NCBI RefSeq assembly: GCF_000281065.1
Contig: NZ_AKKK01000025.1
Coordinates: 171,650 to 235,649, forward strand
Source of the DNA: Arthrobacter sp. M2012083
Lineage (GTDB): Bacteria > Actinomycetota > Actinomycetes > Actinomycetales > Micrococcaceae
Direction: 5' to 3'
Length of the DNA stretch: 64,000 nt
Shown: positions 33,872 through 44,652 of the stretch, piece by piece
Numbering within the stretch: position 1 is the stretch's first letter
Layout: every line of letters begins with the position of its first letter
Notes under the pieces: model-generated
Told to the model about the DNA's origin: nothing
Database searches by the model: none
The model's input: the letters and a program-made list of their open reading frames with translations, nothing else
Position numbers and translations under genes: made by a program

Positions 33872-35482
33872 ATGGAGACAATTGCCAGTCTGACGGGAGC
33901 TGCCAGCGGCACCTTTGAGACCAACCAGCAAGCGCAACTGGCGTTGGTGGACGAACTGAGGCAACGCCTGGCGACGGCGGCACTTGGCGGCCCGGCCAAG
34001 TCCCGGGAGCGGCACATCGCCCGGGGGAAGCTTCTGCCGCGGGAGCGCATTGATTTCCTGCTGGATGACGGCAGCCCGTTCCTTGAAATTGCACCTTTGG
34101 CGGCCAACGGCATGTACAACGACGATTCTCCCGGCGCCGGGGTGATCGCCGGCATCGGCCTCGTCCATGGCCGGCACGTCCTGGTGATCTCCAACGACGC
34201 CACAGTCAAGGGCGGCACCTACTATCCCATGACTGTGAAGAAGCACCTCCGGGCCCAGGAAATCGCGTTGGAGAACAAGCTTCCATGCATCTACCTCGTC
34301 GATTCCGGGGGAGCGTTCCTGCCCAAGCAGGATGAGGTCTTCCCGGACAAGGAGCACTTCGGCCGGATCTTCTACAACCAGGCTAGGATGTCTGCGGCCA
34401 AGATCCCGCAGATCGCCTCCGTCATGGGGTCGTGCACGGCCGGCGGCGCCTACGTGCCGGCGATGAGCGACGAGACGGTCATTGTCCGCAACCAAGGCAC
34501 CATCTTCCTGGGCGGCCCACCGCTGGTCAAAGCGGCCATTGGGGAGATCGTCACGGCCGAGGAGTTGGGTGGCGGCGACGTGCACTCGCGGATTTCCGGG
34601 GTCACGGACCATCTGGCCGAGAACGACCAGCACGCGCTGGAAATCGTTCGGGACATCGTGGCGACGTTGCCGAAGCCGGCGCAGCCGGCCTGGGACGTGT
34701 CCGACGTCGTCCTGCCGCCCGTCGTCGACCCTTCAGAGATCTACGGCGTAGTTCCCACCGATGTGAACGCCCAATACGACGTCCGCGAAGTCATCGCACG
34801 GCTGGTGGATGGATCGGAATTCCATGAATTCAAGAAGAACTACGGCACCACCCTGGTGACCGGGTTCGCGCACCTGCACGGCCACCCCGTGGGCATCGTG
34901 GCCAACAACGGCGTGCTCTTCAGCGAATCGTCCTTGAAGGGCGCCCACTTCATCGAACTCTGTGACCAGCGAGGCATTCCGCTGGTCTTCCTGCAGAACC
35001 TGTCCGGGTTCATGGTGGGAAAGGACTACGAGCAAGGCGGCATCGCAAAGAACGGCGCCAAAATGGTCACAGCAGTCGCAACAGCGAGGGTCCCGAAACT
35101 GACTGTTGTGATCGGCGGTTCCTTCGGCGCAGGCAACTACTCCATGTGCGGCCGCGCGTACTCGCCGCGGTTCCTCTGGATGTGGCCCGCGGCCCGCATT
35201 TCCGTGATGGGTGGAAACCAGGCCTCCAGCGTCCTGGCCACCGTCAAAAGGGACCAGTACGAAGCCGCAGGCCAGGAATGGTCCGCCGAGGACGAGGAAG
35301 CCTTCAAAGCACCCATCAAGCAACAGTACGAGGACCAAGGAAGCCCCTACTACTCCACCGCCAGGCTATGGGACGACGGCATTATCGATCCCGCTGACAC
35401 ACGGCGCGTCCTGGGCATGGCCCTGGACGTCGTCTCACGCCAACAACTGCCCGAGACCTCCTTCGGTCTCTTCAGGATGTGA
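33872..35482 (+). CDS. accD1: Acyl-CoA carboxylase beta subunit (methylcrotonyl-CoA carboxylase-like)
   Basis: A 536-residue carboxyltransferase. Start ATG 33872 is preferred since AGGGG sits five bases upstream; ATG 33857 is in frame. [16 protein letters not shown] (first oxyanion region) and [15 protein letters not shown] (second) are conserved. Length and sequence match methylcrotonyl-CoA carboxylase beta (AccD1, about 530 residues) better than propionyl-type. It transfers CO2 from biotin to 3-methylcrotonyl-CoA in leucine degradation, with the alpha subunit encoded next. Confidence 0.9.
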   Translation: METIASLTGAASGTFETNQQAQLALVDELRQRLATAALGGPAKSRERHIARGKLLPRERIDFLLDDGSPFLEIAPLAANGMYNDDSPGAGVIAGIGLVHGRHVLVISNDATVKGGTYYPMTVKKHLRAQEIALENKLPCIYLVDSGGAFLPKQDEVFPDKEHFGRIFYNQARMSAAKIPQIASVMGSCTAGGAYVPAMSDETVIVRNQGTIFLGGPPLVKAAIGEIVTAEELGGGDVHSRISGVTDHLAENDQHALEIVRDIVATLPKPAQPAWDVSDVVLPPVVDPSEIYGVVPTDVNAQYDVREVIARLVDGSEFHEFKKNYGTTLVTGFAHLHGHPVGIVANNGVLFSESSLKGAHFIELCDQRGIPLVFLQNLSGFMVGKDYEQGGIAKNGAKMVTAVATARVPKLTVVIGGSFGAGNYSMCGRAYSPRFLWMWPAARISVMGGNQASSVLATVKRDQYEAAGQEWSAEDEEAFKAPIKQQYEDQGSPYYSTARLWDDGIIDPADTRRVLGMALDVVSRQQLPETSFGLFRM

Positions 35483-35484
35483 CC

Positions 35485-37626
35485 ATGAGCTTCCCAACAA
35501 CCACCACAGCACCACCCATCCCGGCGGTCGAAGCCCCAACCTTCAACGCCGTCCTTGTTGCCAACCGTGGTGAGATCGCCTGCCGCGTTATCAGGACGCT
35601 GAAGGAGATGGGCATCCGTTCCGTCGCCGTGTACTCGGACGTGGATAAAGACGCCAAGCACGTGGCCCTCGCCGACACCGCCGTCGCCATCGGTGGCACG
35701 GCGCCCGCCGACAGCTACTTAAAGATCGATGCCATCATCGACGCGTGTCGTCGAAGCGGCGCGGAGGCAGTCCACCCGGGCTACGGCTTCCTGTCGGAGA
35801 ATGTGGAGTTCGCCAAGGCGCTGGACGCCGCGGGCATCACGTTCATCGGGCCGGGAATTGGCGCCATCGAAGTAATGGGAGACAAGATCCGGTCCAAGAA
35901 CCACGTGATGGCCTACGACGTTCCCTGTGTGCCTGGCATCGCACAACCAGGACTCACCGACCAGGAGTTGATGGAGGCGGCACCAAGGGTCGGTTTCCCC
36001 TTGCTCATCAAGCCGTCCGCAGGTGGCGGCGGCAAAGGCATGCACATCGTGGAACGGCCCGAGGACATGGCCTCCACGCTGGTCACGGCAAGACGTGTGG
36101 CAGCGTCCGCATTCGGCGACGACACCCTCTTCCTTGAGCGGCTCATTCGCGCGCCCCGGCACATCGAGGTCCAGGTCCTGGCCGATAACCACGGCAACGT
36201 CATCCACCTCGGCGAGCGCGAGTGCTCGCTGCAACGACGCCACCAGAAAGTCATCGAAGAAGCCCCGTCCGCGCTCTTCGAGTCACTGCCCGATGGCGCA
36301 GGGGAACGGGCGCGCATCGGCGAGGCGGCCTGCAACGCGGCACGTTCGGTCAACTACAGTGGCGCGGGGACGGTCGAGTTCCTGGTCTCCGACGAACACC
36401 CCGACGAGTTCTTCTTCATGGAGATGAACACCCGGCTGCAAGTAGAGCATCCGGTCACGGAGATGGTCACTGGCATCGACCTTGTGGAATGGCAGGTAAG
36501 GATCGCGGCCGGTGAGGTGCTCACCGTGGCACAGTCCGACGTCGTACTTAAGGGCCATGCCGTGGAGGCGCGCGTCTACGCCGAGGTGCCCGAGCGGAAT
36601 TTCATGCCGTCGATGGGGCGCATTGTGGCGCTCGCAGAGCAGGGCGCGGCGGATGCCACCGTTTCCGGGCAGCAGCAGGCCCATGCCAACGTACGCATCG
36701 ATTCCGCCATGCAGGACAACCTGGAGATCACAGGGGACTACGATCCCATGCTCGCCAAGGTCATTGCGTGGGGCGAGGACAGGGCAGCGGCGCTGGATAC
36801 CCTTGACGCTGCGCTCGGCCGTTACACACTGCTGGGTGTCGACACGAACGTTGAATATCTGCGGTTGCTGATCAAGGATCCCGAGGTCCGCGCCGGGCAC
36901 CTCGATACGGGGCTGATCGAGCGCAAGCTGCCGTCCCTGGAATTCAGGCACGCTGGTCCCGCCGAACTGATCGCCGCCGCGCTCACCCTCTGGCTGGAGC
37001 GCACGGGTTCGGCACTCGCGGGGGACGCGTGGAAGACGCCCGACGCCTGGCGCGTCGGCGGCCGTGGCGCGTGGACAACCGGCCTTGGTGTTCCGGGCGG
37101 TGGAATTACGACGGTGTCCATCCTCGAAGAGGACGGGACTGTCACTGCAAGCATCGACGGCGGGAATCCCTCCAGCATCAAAGCGGTGGATCGGACCGCT
37201 ACCAGCATCGCGTTGGAGCTCGACGGCGACCTGGTCACCTTCGCGGTGGGCATTGCCCAAGGCGATGCCCGCGAAATCTACGTCGGCAACGATGGCTGGT
37301 CCTGCAGGTTCGAGGTGCTGAACCGTGCTGAGCGCCTGCGGCGGATGCTCGCCGGCATCCAACGCGAGGAAGGGGCCGCTGACCCGGAGGTGCGCTCGCC
37401 GATGCCCGGGACGGTGGTTTCGGTGTCCGTAGTCGACGGTGACCTGGTGGAGGAAGGCCAGGCGCTCCTTGCCGTGGAAGCGATGAAGATGGAGCACCAA
37501 CTGGTGGCGTCCGTTGCGGGAACCGTCCACCTCAGCAGCAAACCCGGCGACCTGGTCAAAGCGGACCAGGTGCTCGCCACCATTCACGTAGACAAGACCA
37601 GCACAGACGAGGAAGTCCAGCGATGA
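35485..37626 (+). CDS. accA1: Acyl-CoA carboxylase alpha subunit (biotin carboxylase + BCCP)
   Basis: A protein of about 713 residues with biotin carboxylase (1-460, ATP loop AGGGGKGM, catalytic EMNTRLQVEHPVTE), a linker domain, and C-terminal biotinyl domain with the lysine of EAMKMEHQ at about residue 668. ATG 35485 has AGGA seven bases upstream; GTG 35479, overlapping the accD stop, is the alternative. It pairs with the preceding beta subunit. The stop overlaps the acyl-CoA dehydrogenase ATG. Confidence 0.93.
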   Translation: MSFPTTTTAPPIPAVEAPTFNAVLVANRGEIACRVIRTLKEMGIRSVAVYSDVDKDAKHVALADTAVAIGGTAPADSYLKIDAIIDACRRSGAEAVHPGYGFLSENVEFAKALDAAGITFIGPGIGAIEVMGDKIRSKNHVMAYDVPCVPGIAQPGLTDQELMEAAPRVGFPLLIKPSAGGGGKGMHIVERPEDMASTLVTARRVAASAFGDDTLFLERLIRAPRHIEVQVLADNHGNVIHLGERECSLQRRHQKVIEEAPSALFESLPDGAGERARIGEAACNAARSVNYSGAGTVEFLVSDEHPDEFFFMEMNTRLQVEHPVTEMVTGIDLVEWQVRIAAGEVLTVAQSDVVLKGHAVEARVYAEVPERNFMPSMGRIVALAEQGAADATVSGQQQAHANVRIDSAMQDNLEITGDYDPMLAKVIAWGEDRAAALDTLDAALGRYTLLGVDTNVEYLRLLIKDPEVRAGHLDTGLIERKLPSLEFRHAGPAELIAAALTLWLERTGSALAGDAWKTPDAWRVGGRGAWTTGLGVPGGGITTVSILEEDGTVTASIDGGNPSSIKAVDRTATSIALELDGDLVTFAVGIAQGDAREIYVGNDGWSCRFEVLNRAERLRRMLAGIQREEGAADPEVRSPMPGTVVSVSVVDGDLVEEGQALLAVEAMKMEHQLVASVAGTVHLSSKPGDLVKADQVLATIHVDKTSTDEEVQR

Positions 37627-38786
37627 GCACGTTTGAACTCAATGAGGAATACCAGGACCTTAGCGACTCCGTCCGCGAGTTCGCTGACGAGGTTGTGGCA
37701 CCGGTCTCCGCCAAGCACGACGAAGAGCACAGCTTCCCCTATGAAGTCGTGAAGCAGATGGGGGAGATGGGCCTGTTCGGCCTGCCGTTCCCCGAGGAAT
37801 TCGGCGGCATGGGTGGCGATTATTTTGCGCTGGCGCTGGCATTGGAACAGCTGGGCCGCGTAGACCAGTCGGTGGCCATCACCCTTGAAGCCGGCGTGTC
37901 GCTCGGTGCCATGCCGGTGTACCGTTTCGGCACGGAGGAGCAGAAGCAAGAGTGGCTGCCGCAGCTGGCATCCGGGCGTTCCTTGGCTGGATTCGGCCTC
38001 ACGGAGCGTGAAGCCGGTTCGGATGCCGGCGGCACCAAGACCAACGCCCACTTGGAAAACGGCGAATGGGTCATCAACGGCAACAAGGAGTTCATCACCA
38101 ACTCTGGCACGGATATCACCACGCTGGTCACCGTCACGGCAGTCACGGGCCGGAAAGAGAACGCTGACGGCAGTACCAAGAAGGAAATCTCAACCCTCCT
38201 GGTACCGACTGACACGCCCGGCTTCAGGGCGGAAAAGCCGTACAACAAGGTGGGCTGGAACGCGTCCGACACTCACCCGCTCACCCTGGACAACGTCCGT
38301 GTTCCTGAAGCGAACCTCTTGGGCGAGCGTGGCCGGGGTTATGCCAACTTCCTTTCCATCCTTGACGAAGGCCGCATCGCCATCGCAGCACTGGCCACCG
38401 GCGCAGCTCAGGGTTGCGTGGACTTGTCCGTGAAGTACGCCAAGGAACGCAGCGCGTTCGGGCAGAACATCGGTAAGTACCAGGCCATCCAGTTCAAGAT
38501 TGCCCGGATGCAGGCACGGGCCCACACTGCCCGCCTTGCCTACTACGACGCCGCCTCCCGCATGCTGGCTGGCAAGCCGTTCAAGACCGAAGCGGCCATC
38601 GCTAAGATGGTCGCAGGCGAGGCAGCCATGGATAACGCGCGGGACGCCACCCAGGTGTTCGGCGGCTATGGCTTCATCAACGAATTCACGGTGGCCCGGC
38701 ATTACCGCGACTCCAAGATCCTTGAAATCGGGGAGGGCACCACCGAGGTCCAGTTGATGCTCATCGCCCGCGAGCTGGGTCTCTAA
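37623..38786 (+). CDS. Short/branched-chain acyl-CoA dehydrogenase (FadE19-like)
   Basis: A 387-residue FAD enzyme. [16 protein letters not shown] is the flavin/substrate motif. The C-terminal IGEGTTEVQ places the catalytic Glu at the canonical position. Isovaleryl-CoA dehydrogenases instead have GAGT there, so 2-methylbutyryl/isobutyryl or broad branched-chain use is likely, while the operon would need isovaleryl-CoA oxidation for leucine. Orthologous position to FadE19 in M. tuberculosis. ATGA overlap with accA. Confidence 0.9.
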   Translation: MSTFELNEEYQDLSDSVREFADEVVAPVSAKHDEEHSFPYEVVKQMGEMGLFGLPFPEEFGGMGGDYFALALALEQLGRVDQSVAITLEAGVSLGAMPVYRFGTEEQKQEWLPQLASGRSLAGFGLTEREAGSDAGGTKTNAHLENGEWVINGNKEFITNSGTDITTLVTVTAVTGRKENADGSTKKEISTLLVPTDTPGFRAEKPYNKVGWNASDTHPLTLDNVRVPEANLLGERGRGYANFLSILDEGRIAIAALATGAAQGCVDLSVKYAKERSAFGQNIGKYQAIQFKIARMQARAHTARLAYYDAASRMLAGKPFKTEAAIAKMVAGEAAMDNARDATQVFGGYGFINEFTVARHYRDSKILEIGEGTTEVQLMLIARELGL

Positions 38787-38806
38787 CCGTACGGGAAGGA
38801 TCAAGG

Positions 38807-39574
38807 ATGATTGACAAGGTTGTTGCCAGTGCCGCGGAAGCGGTGAAGGACATTCCGGACGGTGCCTCGCTGGCGGTGGGAGGTTTCGGCTTATGCGGCA
38901 TCCCCGTTTCCCTCATCGATGCCCTTCACCAGCAAGGCACTACGAATCTTGAGACGGTCAGCAACAACTGCGGCGTGGACGACTGGGGCCTTGGCATTCT
39001 CCTGAAGGATGGCCGAATCCGGCGGACCATCAGCTCCTACGTGGGCGAGAACAAGGAATTTGCCCGGCAGTATCTGGCGGGGGAGCTGGAAGTAGTCCTC
39101 ACCCCGCAGGGCACCCTGGCTGAGAAGCTGCGCGCCGGTGGTGCCGGCATCCCGGCCTTCTACACCAAAGCCGGTGTGGGAACCCAGGTGTCCGAGGGCG
39201 GACTTCCGCAAAAGTACGACGCCGACGGAAACGTTGCGCTGGCCTCCTTACCGAAGGAAGTGCGCACCTTCAACGACGCGGACTACGTGCTGGAAGAGTC
39301 CCTGACACCGGACTTCGGCCTTGTCCACGCCTGGAAGGGAGACCGGCACGGCAACCTGGTTTTCCACGCGACAGCGATGAACTTCAACCCCCTCTGTGCC
39401 ATGGCGGCCAGGACCACCATTGCCGAAGTGGAGGAGTTGGTGGAACCCGGCGAGCTTGATCCGGAGCACATCCACACTCCGGGGATCTTCGTCCAAAGGG
39501 TAGTGGTGGCAACCTCGAACGAGAAGCGGATAGAAAAGCGTACGGTAGCGCTGAGGGCAGGAGCGGATCGATGA
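38807..39574 (+). CDS. scoA: CoA-transferase subunit A (SCOT family)
   Basis: A 255-residue subunit. [16 protein letters not shown] is the family I CoA-transferase alpha signature and [30 protein letters not shown] is a second block. GGAAGGATCAAGG precedes the ATG. It works with the next subunit to move CoA from succinyl-CoA to acetoacetate; an itaconate/succinyl-CoA exchange is also possible given the two genes after it. ATGA overlap with scoB. Confidence 0.92.
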   Translation: MIDKVVASAAEAVKDIPDGASLAVGGFGLCGIPVSLIDALHQQGTTNLETVSNNCGVDDWGLGILLKDGRIRRTISSYVGENKEFARQYLAGELEVVLTPQGTLAEKLRAGGAGIPAFYTKAGVGTQVSEGGLPQKYDADGNVALASLPKEVRTFNDADYVLEESLTPDFGLVHAWKGDRHGNLVFHATAMNFNPLCAMAARTTIAEVEELVEPGELDPEHIHTPGIFVQRVVVATSNEKRIEKRTVALRAGADR

Positions 39575-40323
39575 CCGACAATACCTACCACGACATCCCG
39601 CCCCGCCCGGAAGCCGTCCGGCACGAGTACCGTCGCGCCGACGTCGAACATCACGAGGCCAAAGGCTGGACGCGCAACGAACTGGCCGCCCGCGTTGCCA
39701 GGGAGCTCACCAACGGGCAATACGTAAACCTGGGAATCGGGATGCCCACGCTGATCCCCAACTACATTCCCGATGGCGTGGAGGTCATTCTTCACTCCGA
39801 GAACGGGATCCTTGGCGTTGGGCCCTACCCCACCGAGGACAAGGTTGATCCCGACCTCATCAACGCGGGCAAGGAAACCGTCACCACGAATGCGGGGGCT
39901 GCATTCTTCGATTCGGCGTCGTCCTTCGGCATGATCCGCGGCGGTCACGTGGACGTAGCCGTCCTGGGTGCCATGGAGGTGGCCGCGAACGGTGACCTGG
40001 CCAATTGGATGATTCCCGGCAAGATGGTCAAGGGTATGGGCGGTGCCATGGATCTCGTGTTCGGTGCCAAGAAGGTCATAGTCATGATGGAACATGTAGA
40101 CCGCAGCGGCCGGCCGAAAATCGTCCAGGACTGCACGCTCCCGCTCACAGGGAAAGGCTGCGTGGACCGGATCATCACGGATTTGGCGGTCATCGACGTC
40201 GTCAAGGACGAAGGTGACCCGCGCCTGGTCCTCCGTGAGTTGGCCCCCAACGTCACCCTTGAGGATGTCCTGGCCGCTACTGGTGCCGAGCTGTTCGAGG
40301 AAGACCAGGAGCTCACCGTATGA
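39571..40323 (+). CDS. scoB: CoA-transferase subunit B
   Basis: A 250-residue beta subunit of the CoA-transferase. The catalytic glutamate is in LHSENGILG (about residue 91). A 40-residue hydrophilic N-terminal extension rich in His and Arg precedes the fold, longer than in many SCOT beta chains. It is translationally coupled to scoA and to the MaoC gene by four-base overlaps. Confidence 0.92.
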   Translation: MTDNTYHDIPPRPEAVRHEYRRADVEHHEAKGWTRNELAARVARELTNGQYVNLGIGMPTLIPNYIPDGVEVILHSENGILGVGPYPTEDKVDPDLINAGKETVTTNAGAAFFDSASSFGMIRGGHVDVAVLGAMEVAANGDLANWMIPGKMVKGMGGAMDLVFGAKKVIVMMEHVDRSGRPKIVQDCTLPLTGKGCVDRIITDLAVIDVVKDEGDPRLVLRELAPNVTLEDVLAATGAELFEEDQELTV

Positions 40324-40805
40324 CCAGGGTGGTTGAGCAACGCGGGTTGTACTTCGATGAACTTGAAGAGGGCGTGATTTACGCCCACAAACCCGGCCGC
40401 ACTGTCACCGAGGCTGACAACGTCATTTTCACCACCATGACCATGAACACGCAGGCGCTGCATTTGGACGCGGCCTGGAGCTCCGGGCAGCCGTTCGGGC
40501 AGCGCCTGATGAACTCCATGTTCACACTGTCCACCATGGTGGGGCAGTCCGTGACCCAGTTGACGCAGGGGACCATCATTGCGCAGTTGGGTTTGACGGA
40601 TGTCACCTTTCCTCACCCGCTTTATCACGGCGATACCCTGTATACGGAAACGGTGATCACGGGAAAACGGCTGTCGTCGTCCCGCCCGGGTCAAGGCGTG
40701 GTGACCATGCAGCACACGGGCCGCAACCAGGAAGGGGCAGTGGTGGCCTTGGCTACCCGGACCTGCCTGATGTGGACCAAGGAAGCGCACGCCGCGCAGT
40801 CCTGA
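40320..40805 (+). CDS. MaoC-like hydratase/dehydratase
   Basis: A 161-residue hot-dog-fold enzyme. The N-terminal region [43 protein letters not shown] carries the catalytic Asp/His block of the (R)-hydratase type. Its M. tuberculosis counterpart Rv2499c is linked to itaconyl-CoA or methylglutaconyl-CoA hydration, from memory. Overlaps scoB by ATGA. The product would be a substrate for the CitE-like lyase that follows. Confidence 0.85.
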   Translation: MTRVVEQRGLYFDELEEGVIYAHKPGRTVTEADNVIFTTMTMNTQALHLDAAWSSGQPFGQRLMNSMFTLSTMVGQSVTQLTQGTIIAQLGLTDVTFPHPLYHGDTLYTETVITGKRLSSSRPGQGVVTMQHTGRNQEGAVVALATRTCLMWTKEAHAAQS

Positions 40806-40850
40806 ACCACCATTTCCAAACTCTGTAGGACACCAGCAGCAAGGACCTCC

Positions 40851-41699
40851 ATGCTTTCTTCCAACGCGACTCCGTTCACCATGGGTCCTGCCCTCTTGTT
40901 CTGCCCTGCAGACCGGCCGGAGCGTTTCGGCAAGGCCGCCGATCGATCCGATGCCGTCATCCTGGACTTGGAGGATGCCGTAGCTCCTGCGGACAAGCCG
41001 GGGGCCCGCGACGCGATTCTTGAGCAGGCCGGTTCCGGTGGCCTGGAGCCAAGCCGCACCATTGTTCGGATCAATCCCGTGGGGACGCCCGAGTTCGACC
41101 TCGACCTTGAGGCTTTGGCAAGAACGCCTTACAGCACGGTGATGCTGGCAAAGGCGGAGAGTGCGGAGCAACTCAGGTCTTTGGAGGGCTATCAGGTCAT
41201 CGCACTCTGCGAAACTGCGGCGGGTATCGTCAACGCCTCAGCTATCGCCGCAGAACCGAACGTCGTGGGGCTGATGTGGGGCGCCGAAGATTTGTTGGCG
41301 TCACTGGGTGGCCTCTCCAGCAGGAACGACGACGGCGGATACCGGGCCGTCGCCCTGCACTCCCGGTCCTCGGTACTGCTCGCCGCCAAAGCCGCGGGCA
41401 AGGAAGCCATCGACTCGGTGTATGTGAACATCCCGGATCTCGAAGGCCTGTTGGCTGAGTCGCGCGACGCCATTTCCAGTGGATTCGGCGCGAAGGCCTG
41501 CATCCATCCGAATCAGGTAGCAGTAGTCCGTGAGGCTTACGCGCCCACTCCCGAAGCCATAGCCCAAGCCACCGAGCTCCTGGAAGCGGCAGCATCTGCG
41601 GGCACGGGAGTGTTCCAGTTCAAGGGCAAGATGATCGACGGACCCATTCTCAAGCACGCCGAAGCGACACTTCGCCGCGCCGGACACCCCGTGAAATGA
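40851..41699 (+). CDS. CitE-like acyl-CoA lyase (HpcH/HpaI family)
   Basis: A 282-residue TIM-barrel lyase. The metal site is in DAVILDLEDAVAP and LMWGAEDLLASLGG; SGFGAKACIHPNQV is the CoA-side motif. It is a stand-alone CitE, not part of citrate lyase. The orthologous Rv2498c is reported to cleave citramalyl-CoA and (R)-HMG-CoA, linking itaconate and leucine degradation; that role is inferred here. AAGGA precedes the ATG. Its stop codon lies inside a large palindrome. Confidence 0.88.
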   Translation: MLSSNATPFTMGPALLFCPADRPERFGKAADRSDAVILDLEDAVAPADKPGARDAILEQAGSGGLEPSRTIVRINPVGTPEFDLDLEALARTPYSTVMLAKAESAEQLRSLEGYQVIALCETAAGIVNASAIAAEPNVVGLMWGAEDLLASLGGLSSRNDDGGYRAVALHSRSSVLLAAKAAGKEAIDSVYVNIPDLEGLLAESRDAISSGFGAKACIHPNQVAVVREAYAPTPEAIAQATELLEAAASAGTGVFQFKGKMIDGPILKHAEATLRRAGHPVK

Positions 41700-41743
41700 C
41701 AGTTAACACCCATGTTCGGCGGAAACATAGGTGTTAACTGTCA
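41697..41743. terminator. 14-bp perfect palindromic stem between convergent genes
   Basis: TGACAGTTAACACC (41697-41710) pairs with GGTGTTAACTGTCA (41730-41743), extended by ATGTT/AAACAT, with loop near CGGCGG. It begins at the citE stop. No T-run; probably a bidirectional terminator or repeated palindromic element. Confidence 0.6.
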
Positions 41744-41764
41744 TCCCGGCGGGTGTGCTGAGCG

Positions 41765-42904
41765 CTAGGCGCGCACCGGCGTCGACAGTTCCGTCAGTTC
41801 AACCACGGCGGGTCGGGAGGCGGTGCTCTTGATGGCGACCGACTGTCCGCTCTTGGCCGATTCCAGCACCGATTCCATGACTTCCAAGGCATGGAAAGCC
41901 AGTTGGCCGCCGGCGCGGGGTTCCTGGCCGGCCGGGGTCGCTGCGAGGTCGGCAATTCCAAAGCCGCGCCCTGAGTCCACGTAGCCGGCCGAGACGGGGA
42001 GCGTCTCCCAATCCTCGGCACCAAGCGCGAACAACTGCACATCGCCGTCGAAATAATTGGGGTCCGGGACCATCAGCGAACCCGTTTCCCCGTGGACCTC
42101 GATGTTGGGGCTCTTGGTCTTTACGGCGTCGAAGCTCATGAACAGGGTGGACAAAGCACCCGAGGCGTGTACCAAAACTCCGGTGACGTGCGAGTCGATA
42201 TCCACCGGAACTTTTTGGCCTTGCCTGGGGCCGGAACCGATGGTGCGCTCGCTGCGGGTATGGCTGGCAGCGCCCACCACTGAAACCACGGGTCCTAGCA
42301 GCGTGACAAGCGCCGAGACGTAGTAGGGACCCATATCCAGCAAGGGGCCACCCCCTGGCTGGTAGTAGAAATCAGGGTTCGGATGCCAACGTTCGTGCCC
42401 AGGCGTCGCCATGGTGGCCGTAGCGGAAACAGGTGAGCCGATCAGTCCGTCATCAATGGCCTTACGGGCTGTCTGGATGCCCGTTCCCAGCACTGTGTCA
42501 GGTGCGCAGCCCACAGTGAGTCCGGCCGCGGCAGCCGCATCCAGTACCTGCTGCGCCTCTGCCGTGGTGGCCGCCAGCGGCTTTTCGCCGTAGACGGACT
42601 TGCCGGCTGCGATGGCCCTGAGCGCGATCTCCGCGTGGGCGGCAGGGATGGTCAGGTTCAGCACGAGGTCCACGTCGTCCGCGGCCAGGAGGTCGTCCAC
42701 GGTAAGTGCCCGGACTCCGTCGTACGAGTCCGCGACGGCCTGAGCCCGCGCCGGATCCAGATCCGCGACTGCCACAAGATTAATGGAATCCAGCCGACGG
42801 AAGTTGGCCAAGTACTGGGCGATAATGGCTCCACAGCCGATAACTCCCACGTTCAGCGGTGTATCGGCGTTCAGCGGCTTGGCCTCTTTTATCGGGATGC
42901 CCAC
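41765..42904 (-). CDS. Gfo/Idh/MocA-family oxidoreductase
   Basis: A 379-residue NAD(P)-dependent dehydrogenase. GTG 42904 is chosen for AAAGGGG seven bases upstream; the longer frame covers ThuA. Rossmann GVIGCGAI near residue 17, catalytic Lys in GEKPLA, and the C-terminal beta-sheet domain are all present. The gene overlaps the end of ThuA by 16 bases. With ThuA and the TIM-barrel gene it probably oxidises a sugar to a 3-keto form or reduces it back (inference from ThuA/ThuB systems). Confidence 0.87.
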   Translation of the reverse strand: MGIPIKEAKPLNADTPLNVGVIGCGAIIAQYLANFRRLDSINLVAVADLDPARAQAVADSYDGVRALTVDDLLAADDVDLVLNLTIPAAHAEIALRAIAAGKSVYGEKPLAATTAEAQQVLDAAAAAGLTVGCAPDTVLGTGIQTARKAIDDGLIGSPVSATATMATPGHERWHPNPDFYYQPGGGPLLDMGPYYVSALVTLLGPVVSVVGAASHTRSERTIGSGPRQGQKVPVDIDSHVTGVLVHASGALSTLFMSFDAVKTKSPNIEVHGETGSLMVPDPNYFDGDVQLFALGAEDWETLPVSAGYVDSGRGFGIADLAATPAGQEPRAGGQLAFHALEVMESVLESAKSGQSVAIKSTASRPAVVELTELSTPVRA

Positions 42905-43590
42905 AACATGCCCCTTTCGATGATGGTGCGGACGTTGCTGTCCTGGAGGATTTCCACGCGGTGGCCCGGGGTGCAGACAAAGATCTTTCCTTTGCCCCAC
43001 TGACGGGTCCAGATGGCGGGAGAGGTGACTTCGCGGTTCCATGGGTCCCACTCGCGGACTTTCTGGGTGGTGGTAGCCAGGACGTCGATGTAGTCGTCTG
43101 ACAGGACCCAGTACTGTTCGGTGACGAGGTCGAAGTCGCCGATTCCCTGAGTGATGGGGTGGTTGGATGCTGCGGGCAGCATGTTGACGGTGTACGGAAC
43201 GTAGTTGTCTGACTGCTCGCCGATCTGCTCGTCAGCATGCTTGCCGGGGTGGCAGGCAAACTGGCCGCCGATCAGATGCAGGTAGTCCGAGTTGTTGCGG
43301 TATGAATCAGCGATCCCGCCATGCCAGCCCGCCAGTCCGGTGCCGTTTTCGACCGCAGCGCGGAGGCCCTCAAATTCATCCTTCTCGATGGTGGTCATGG
43401 TCATGCATTGGACGATCAGGTCCACGGTGGCCATATATTCGGGGTCGGCGTAGATTTTGGGGGATTCCTCCACGCGGACGTCGTAGCCATTGTCCTTCAG
43501 GTAGGGGATGAACAGCTCTGTGGCCTCCACCGGCTGGTGTCCGTCCCAGCCGCCGCGAACCACCAGCGCTGTCTTGTTGTTGCTCGTCAT
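42889..43590 (-). CDS. ThuA-family protein
   Basis: A 233-residue ThuA-domain protein (glutamine-amidotransferase-like fold). ATG 43590 is chosen for GAAGGAA upstream. WHGGIADSYR, GGQFACHPG and the closing CTPGHRVEIL are family blocks. In Sinorhizobium thuAB acts in trehalose/disaccharide use through 3-keto-sugars; biochemistry of ThuA itself is unclear. It sits between the isomerase and dehydrogenase genes of the sugar locus. Confidence 0.85.
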   Translation of the reverse strand: MTSNNKTALVVRGGWDGHQPVEATELFIPYLKDNGYDVRVEESPKIYADPEYMATVDLIVQCMTMTTIEKDEFEGLRAAVENGTGLAGWHGGIADSYRNNSDYLHLIGGQFACHPGKHADEQIGEQSDNYVPYTVNMLPAASNHPITQGIGDFDLVTEQYWVLSDDYIDVLATTTQKVREWDPWNREVTSPAIWTRQWGKGKIFVCTPGHRVEILQDSNVRTIIERGMLWASR

Positions 43591-43636
43591 GGTTTCCTTC
43601 GTTTGGGGCGTGTTTGAGTGCGTAAAGGTGTTGGGA

Positions 43637-44641
43637 TCAGCGCGTTGCAAAGGCAGAGTCAAAAGCGGCGGCCGGTGGGCGTATGGCGGCCAGTTCCCGG
43701 ACCATGCGCAGCGCTTGCGGAGCTCCTATGAGTCGGTCCATGCCGGCGTCCTCCCACTCGATGCTGGTTGGTCCTTCGTAGCCAATGGCGTTGAGGGTGC
43801 GGAAGATTGGCTCCCAGTTCACGTCCCCGTGGCCGGCTGTGACGAAGTCCCACCCCCGGCGTGGATCAGCCCATGGGAGATGCGAACCCAGCCGGCCGTT
43901 CCGTCCGTTGAGTTGCCTGACGGACTCCTTTACATGGACATGGAAGATCTTGTCCGCAAAGTCCTGGAGGAACATCACCGGGTCCAGGTCCTGCCAGATG
44001 AAATGGGACGGATCGAAATTGAGGCCAAAGTTCTCCCGATGTCCTACCGCGTCCAATGTTCGTTTGGCCGTCCAGTAGTCGTAGGCGATTTCAGAGGGAT
44101 GGACTTCCAACGCGAATCGGACGCCCACTTCGTCAAAGACATCCAGGATGGGATTCCACCGGTCGGCAAAGTCCTGGTAACCACGCTCGATCATGGCATC
44201 CGAGGCGGGTGGGAACATGGCCACGCACTTCCAAATGGACGAGCCTGTGAATCCTGTGACCGTCTTTACTCCCAGCCTCGCGGCAGCTCGTGCCGTGGTC
44301 TTCATGGCCTCCGCAGCCCGCTGGCGAACGCCCTCCGGCTCACCATCGCCCCAGACTGAGGGGCTGAGGATGTCCCGATGGCGTTCGTCAATAGGGTCGT
44401 CGCAGACCGCCTGACCGGTGAGGTGGTTGGCGATTGCATGGACGGTCAGCTTGTGCTTTTCCAGGATGTCCAGCTTGCCCTGCAGGTAGTTGTCGTCTGC
44501 CACAATGCGTTCGGGATCGAGGTGATCGCCCCAGCAGGCGATCTCCAATCCGTCGAAGCCCCACTCTCCAGCCAGCCGTGCCACTTCCTCGAACGGAAGG
44601 TCGGCCCACTGACCAGTAAACAGGGTGATGGGTCGGTTCAT
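43637..44641 (-). CDS. TIM-barrel sugar phosphate isomerase/epimerase-like protein
   Basis: A 334-residue AP-endonuclease-2-fold enzyme. ATG 44641 is chosen for AAAGG eight bases upstream. Metal ligands are visible as E in [12 protein letters not shown] in [11 protein letters not shown] in HVHVKE and E in SIEWED. Relatives include inosose dehydratase/isomerase and 3-keto-glycoside eliminases or C-glycoside lyases. With two Gfo/Idh/MocA enzymes this fits oxidation-elimination chemistry on a glycoside. Confidence 0.85.
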   Translation of the reverse strand: MNRPITLFTGQWADLPFEEVARLAGEWGFDGLEIACWGDHLDPERIVADDNYLQGKLDILEKHKLTVHAIANHLTGQAVCDDPIDERHRDILSPSVWGDGEPEGVRQRAAEAMKTTARAAARLGVKTVTGFTGSSIWKCVAMFPPASDAMIERGYQDFADRWNPILDVFDEVGVRFALEVHPSEIAYDYWTAKRTLDAVGHRENFGLNFDPSHFIWQDLDPVMFLQDFADKIFHVHVKESVRQLNGRNGRLGSHLPWADPRRGWDFVTAGHGDVNWEPIFRTLNAIGYEGPTSIEWEDAGMDRLIGAPQALRMVRELAAIRPPAAAFDSAFATR

Positions 44642-44652
44642 GGTGTTGCCTT

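Noticed and set aside
36283..37587. 434-codon minus-strand ORF opposite the biotin carboxylase gene
   Set aside because: Shadow of accA; no motifs and no ribosome-binding site.
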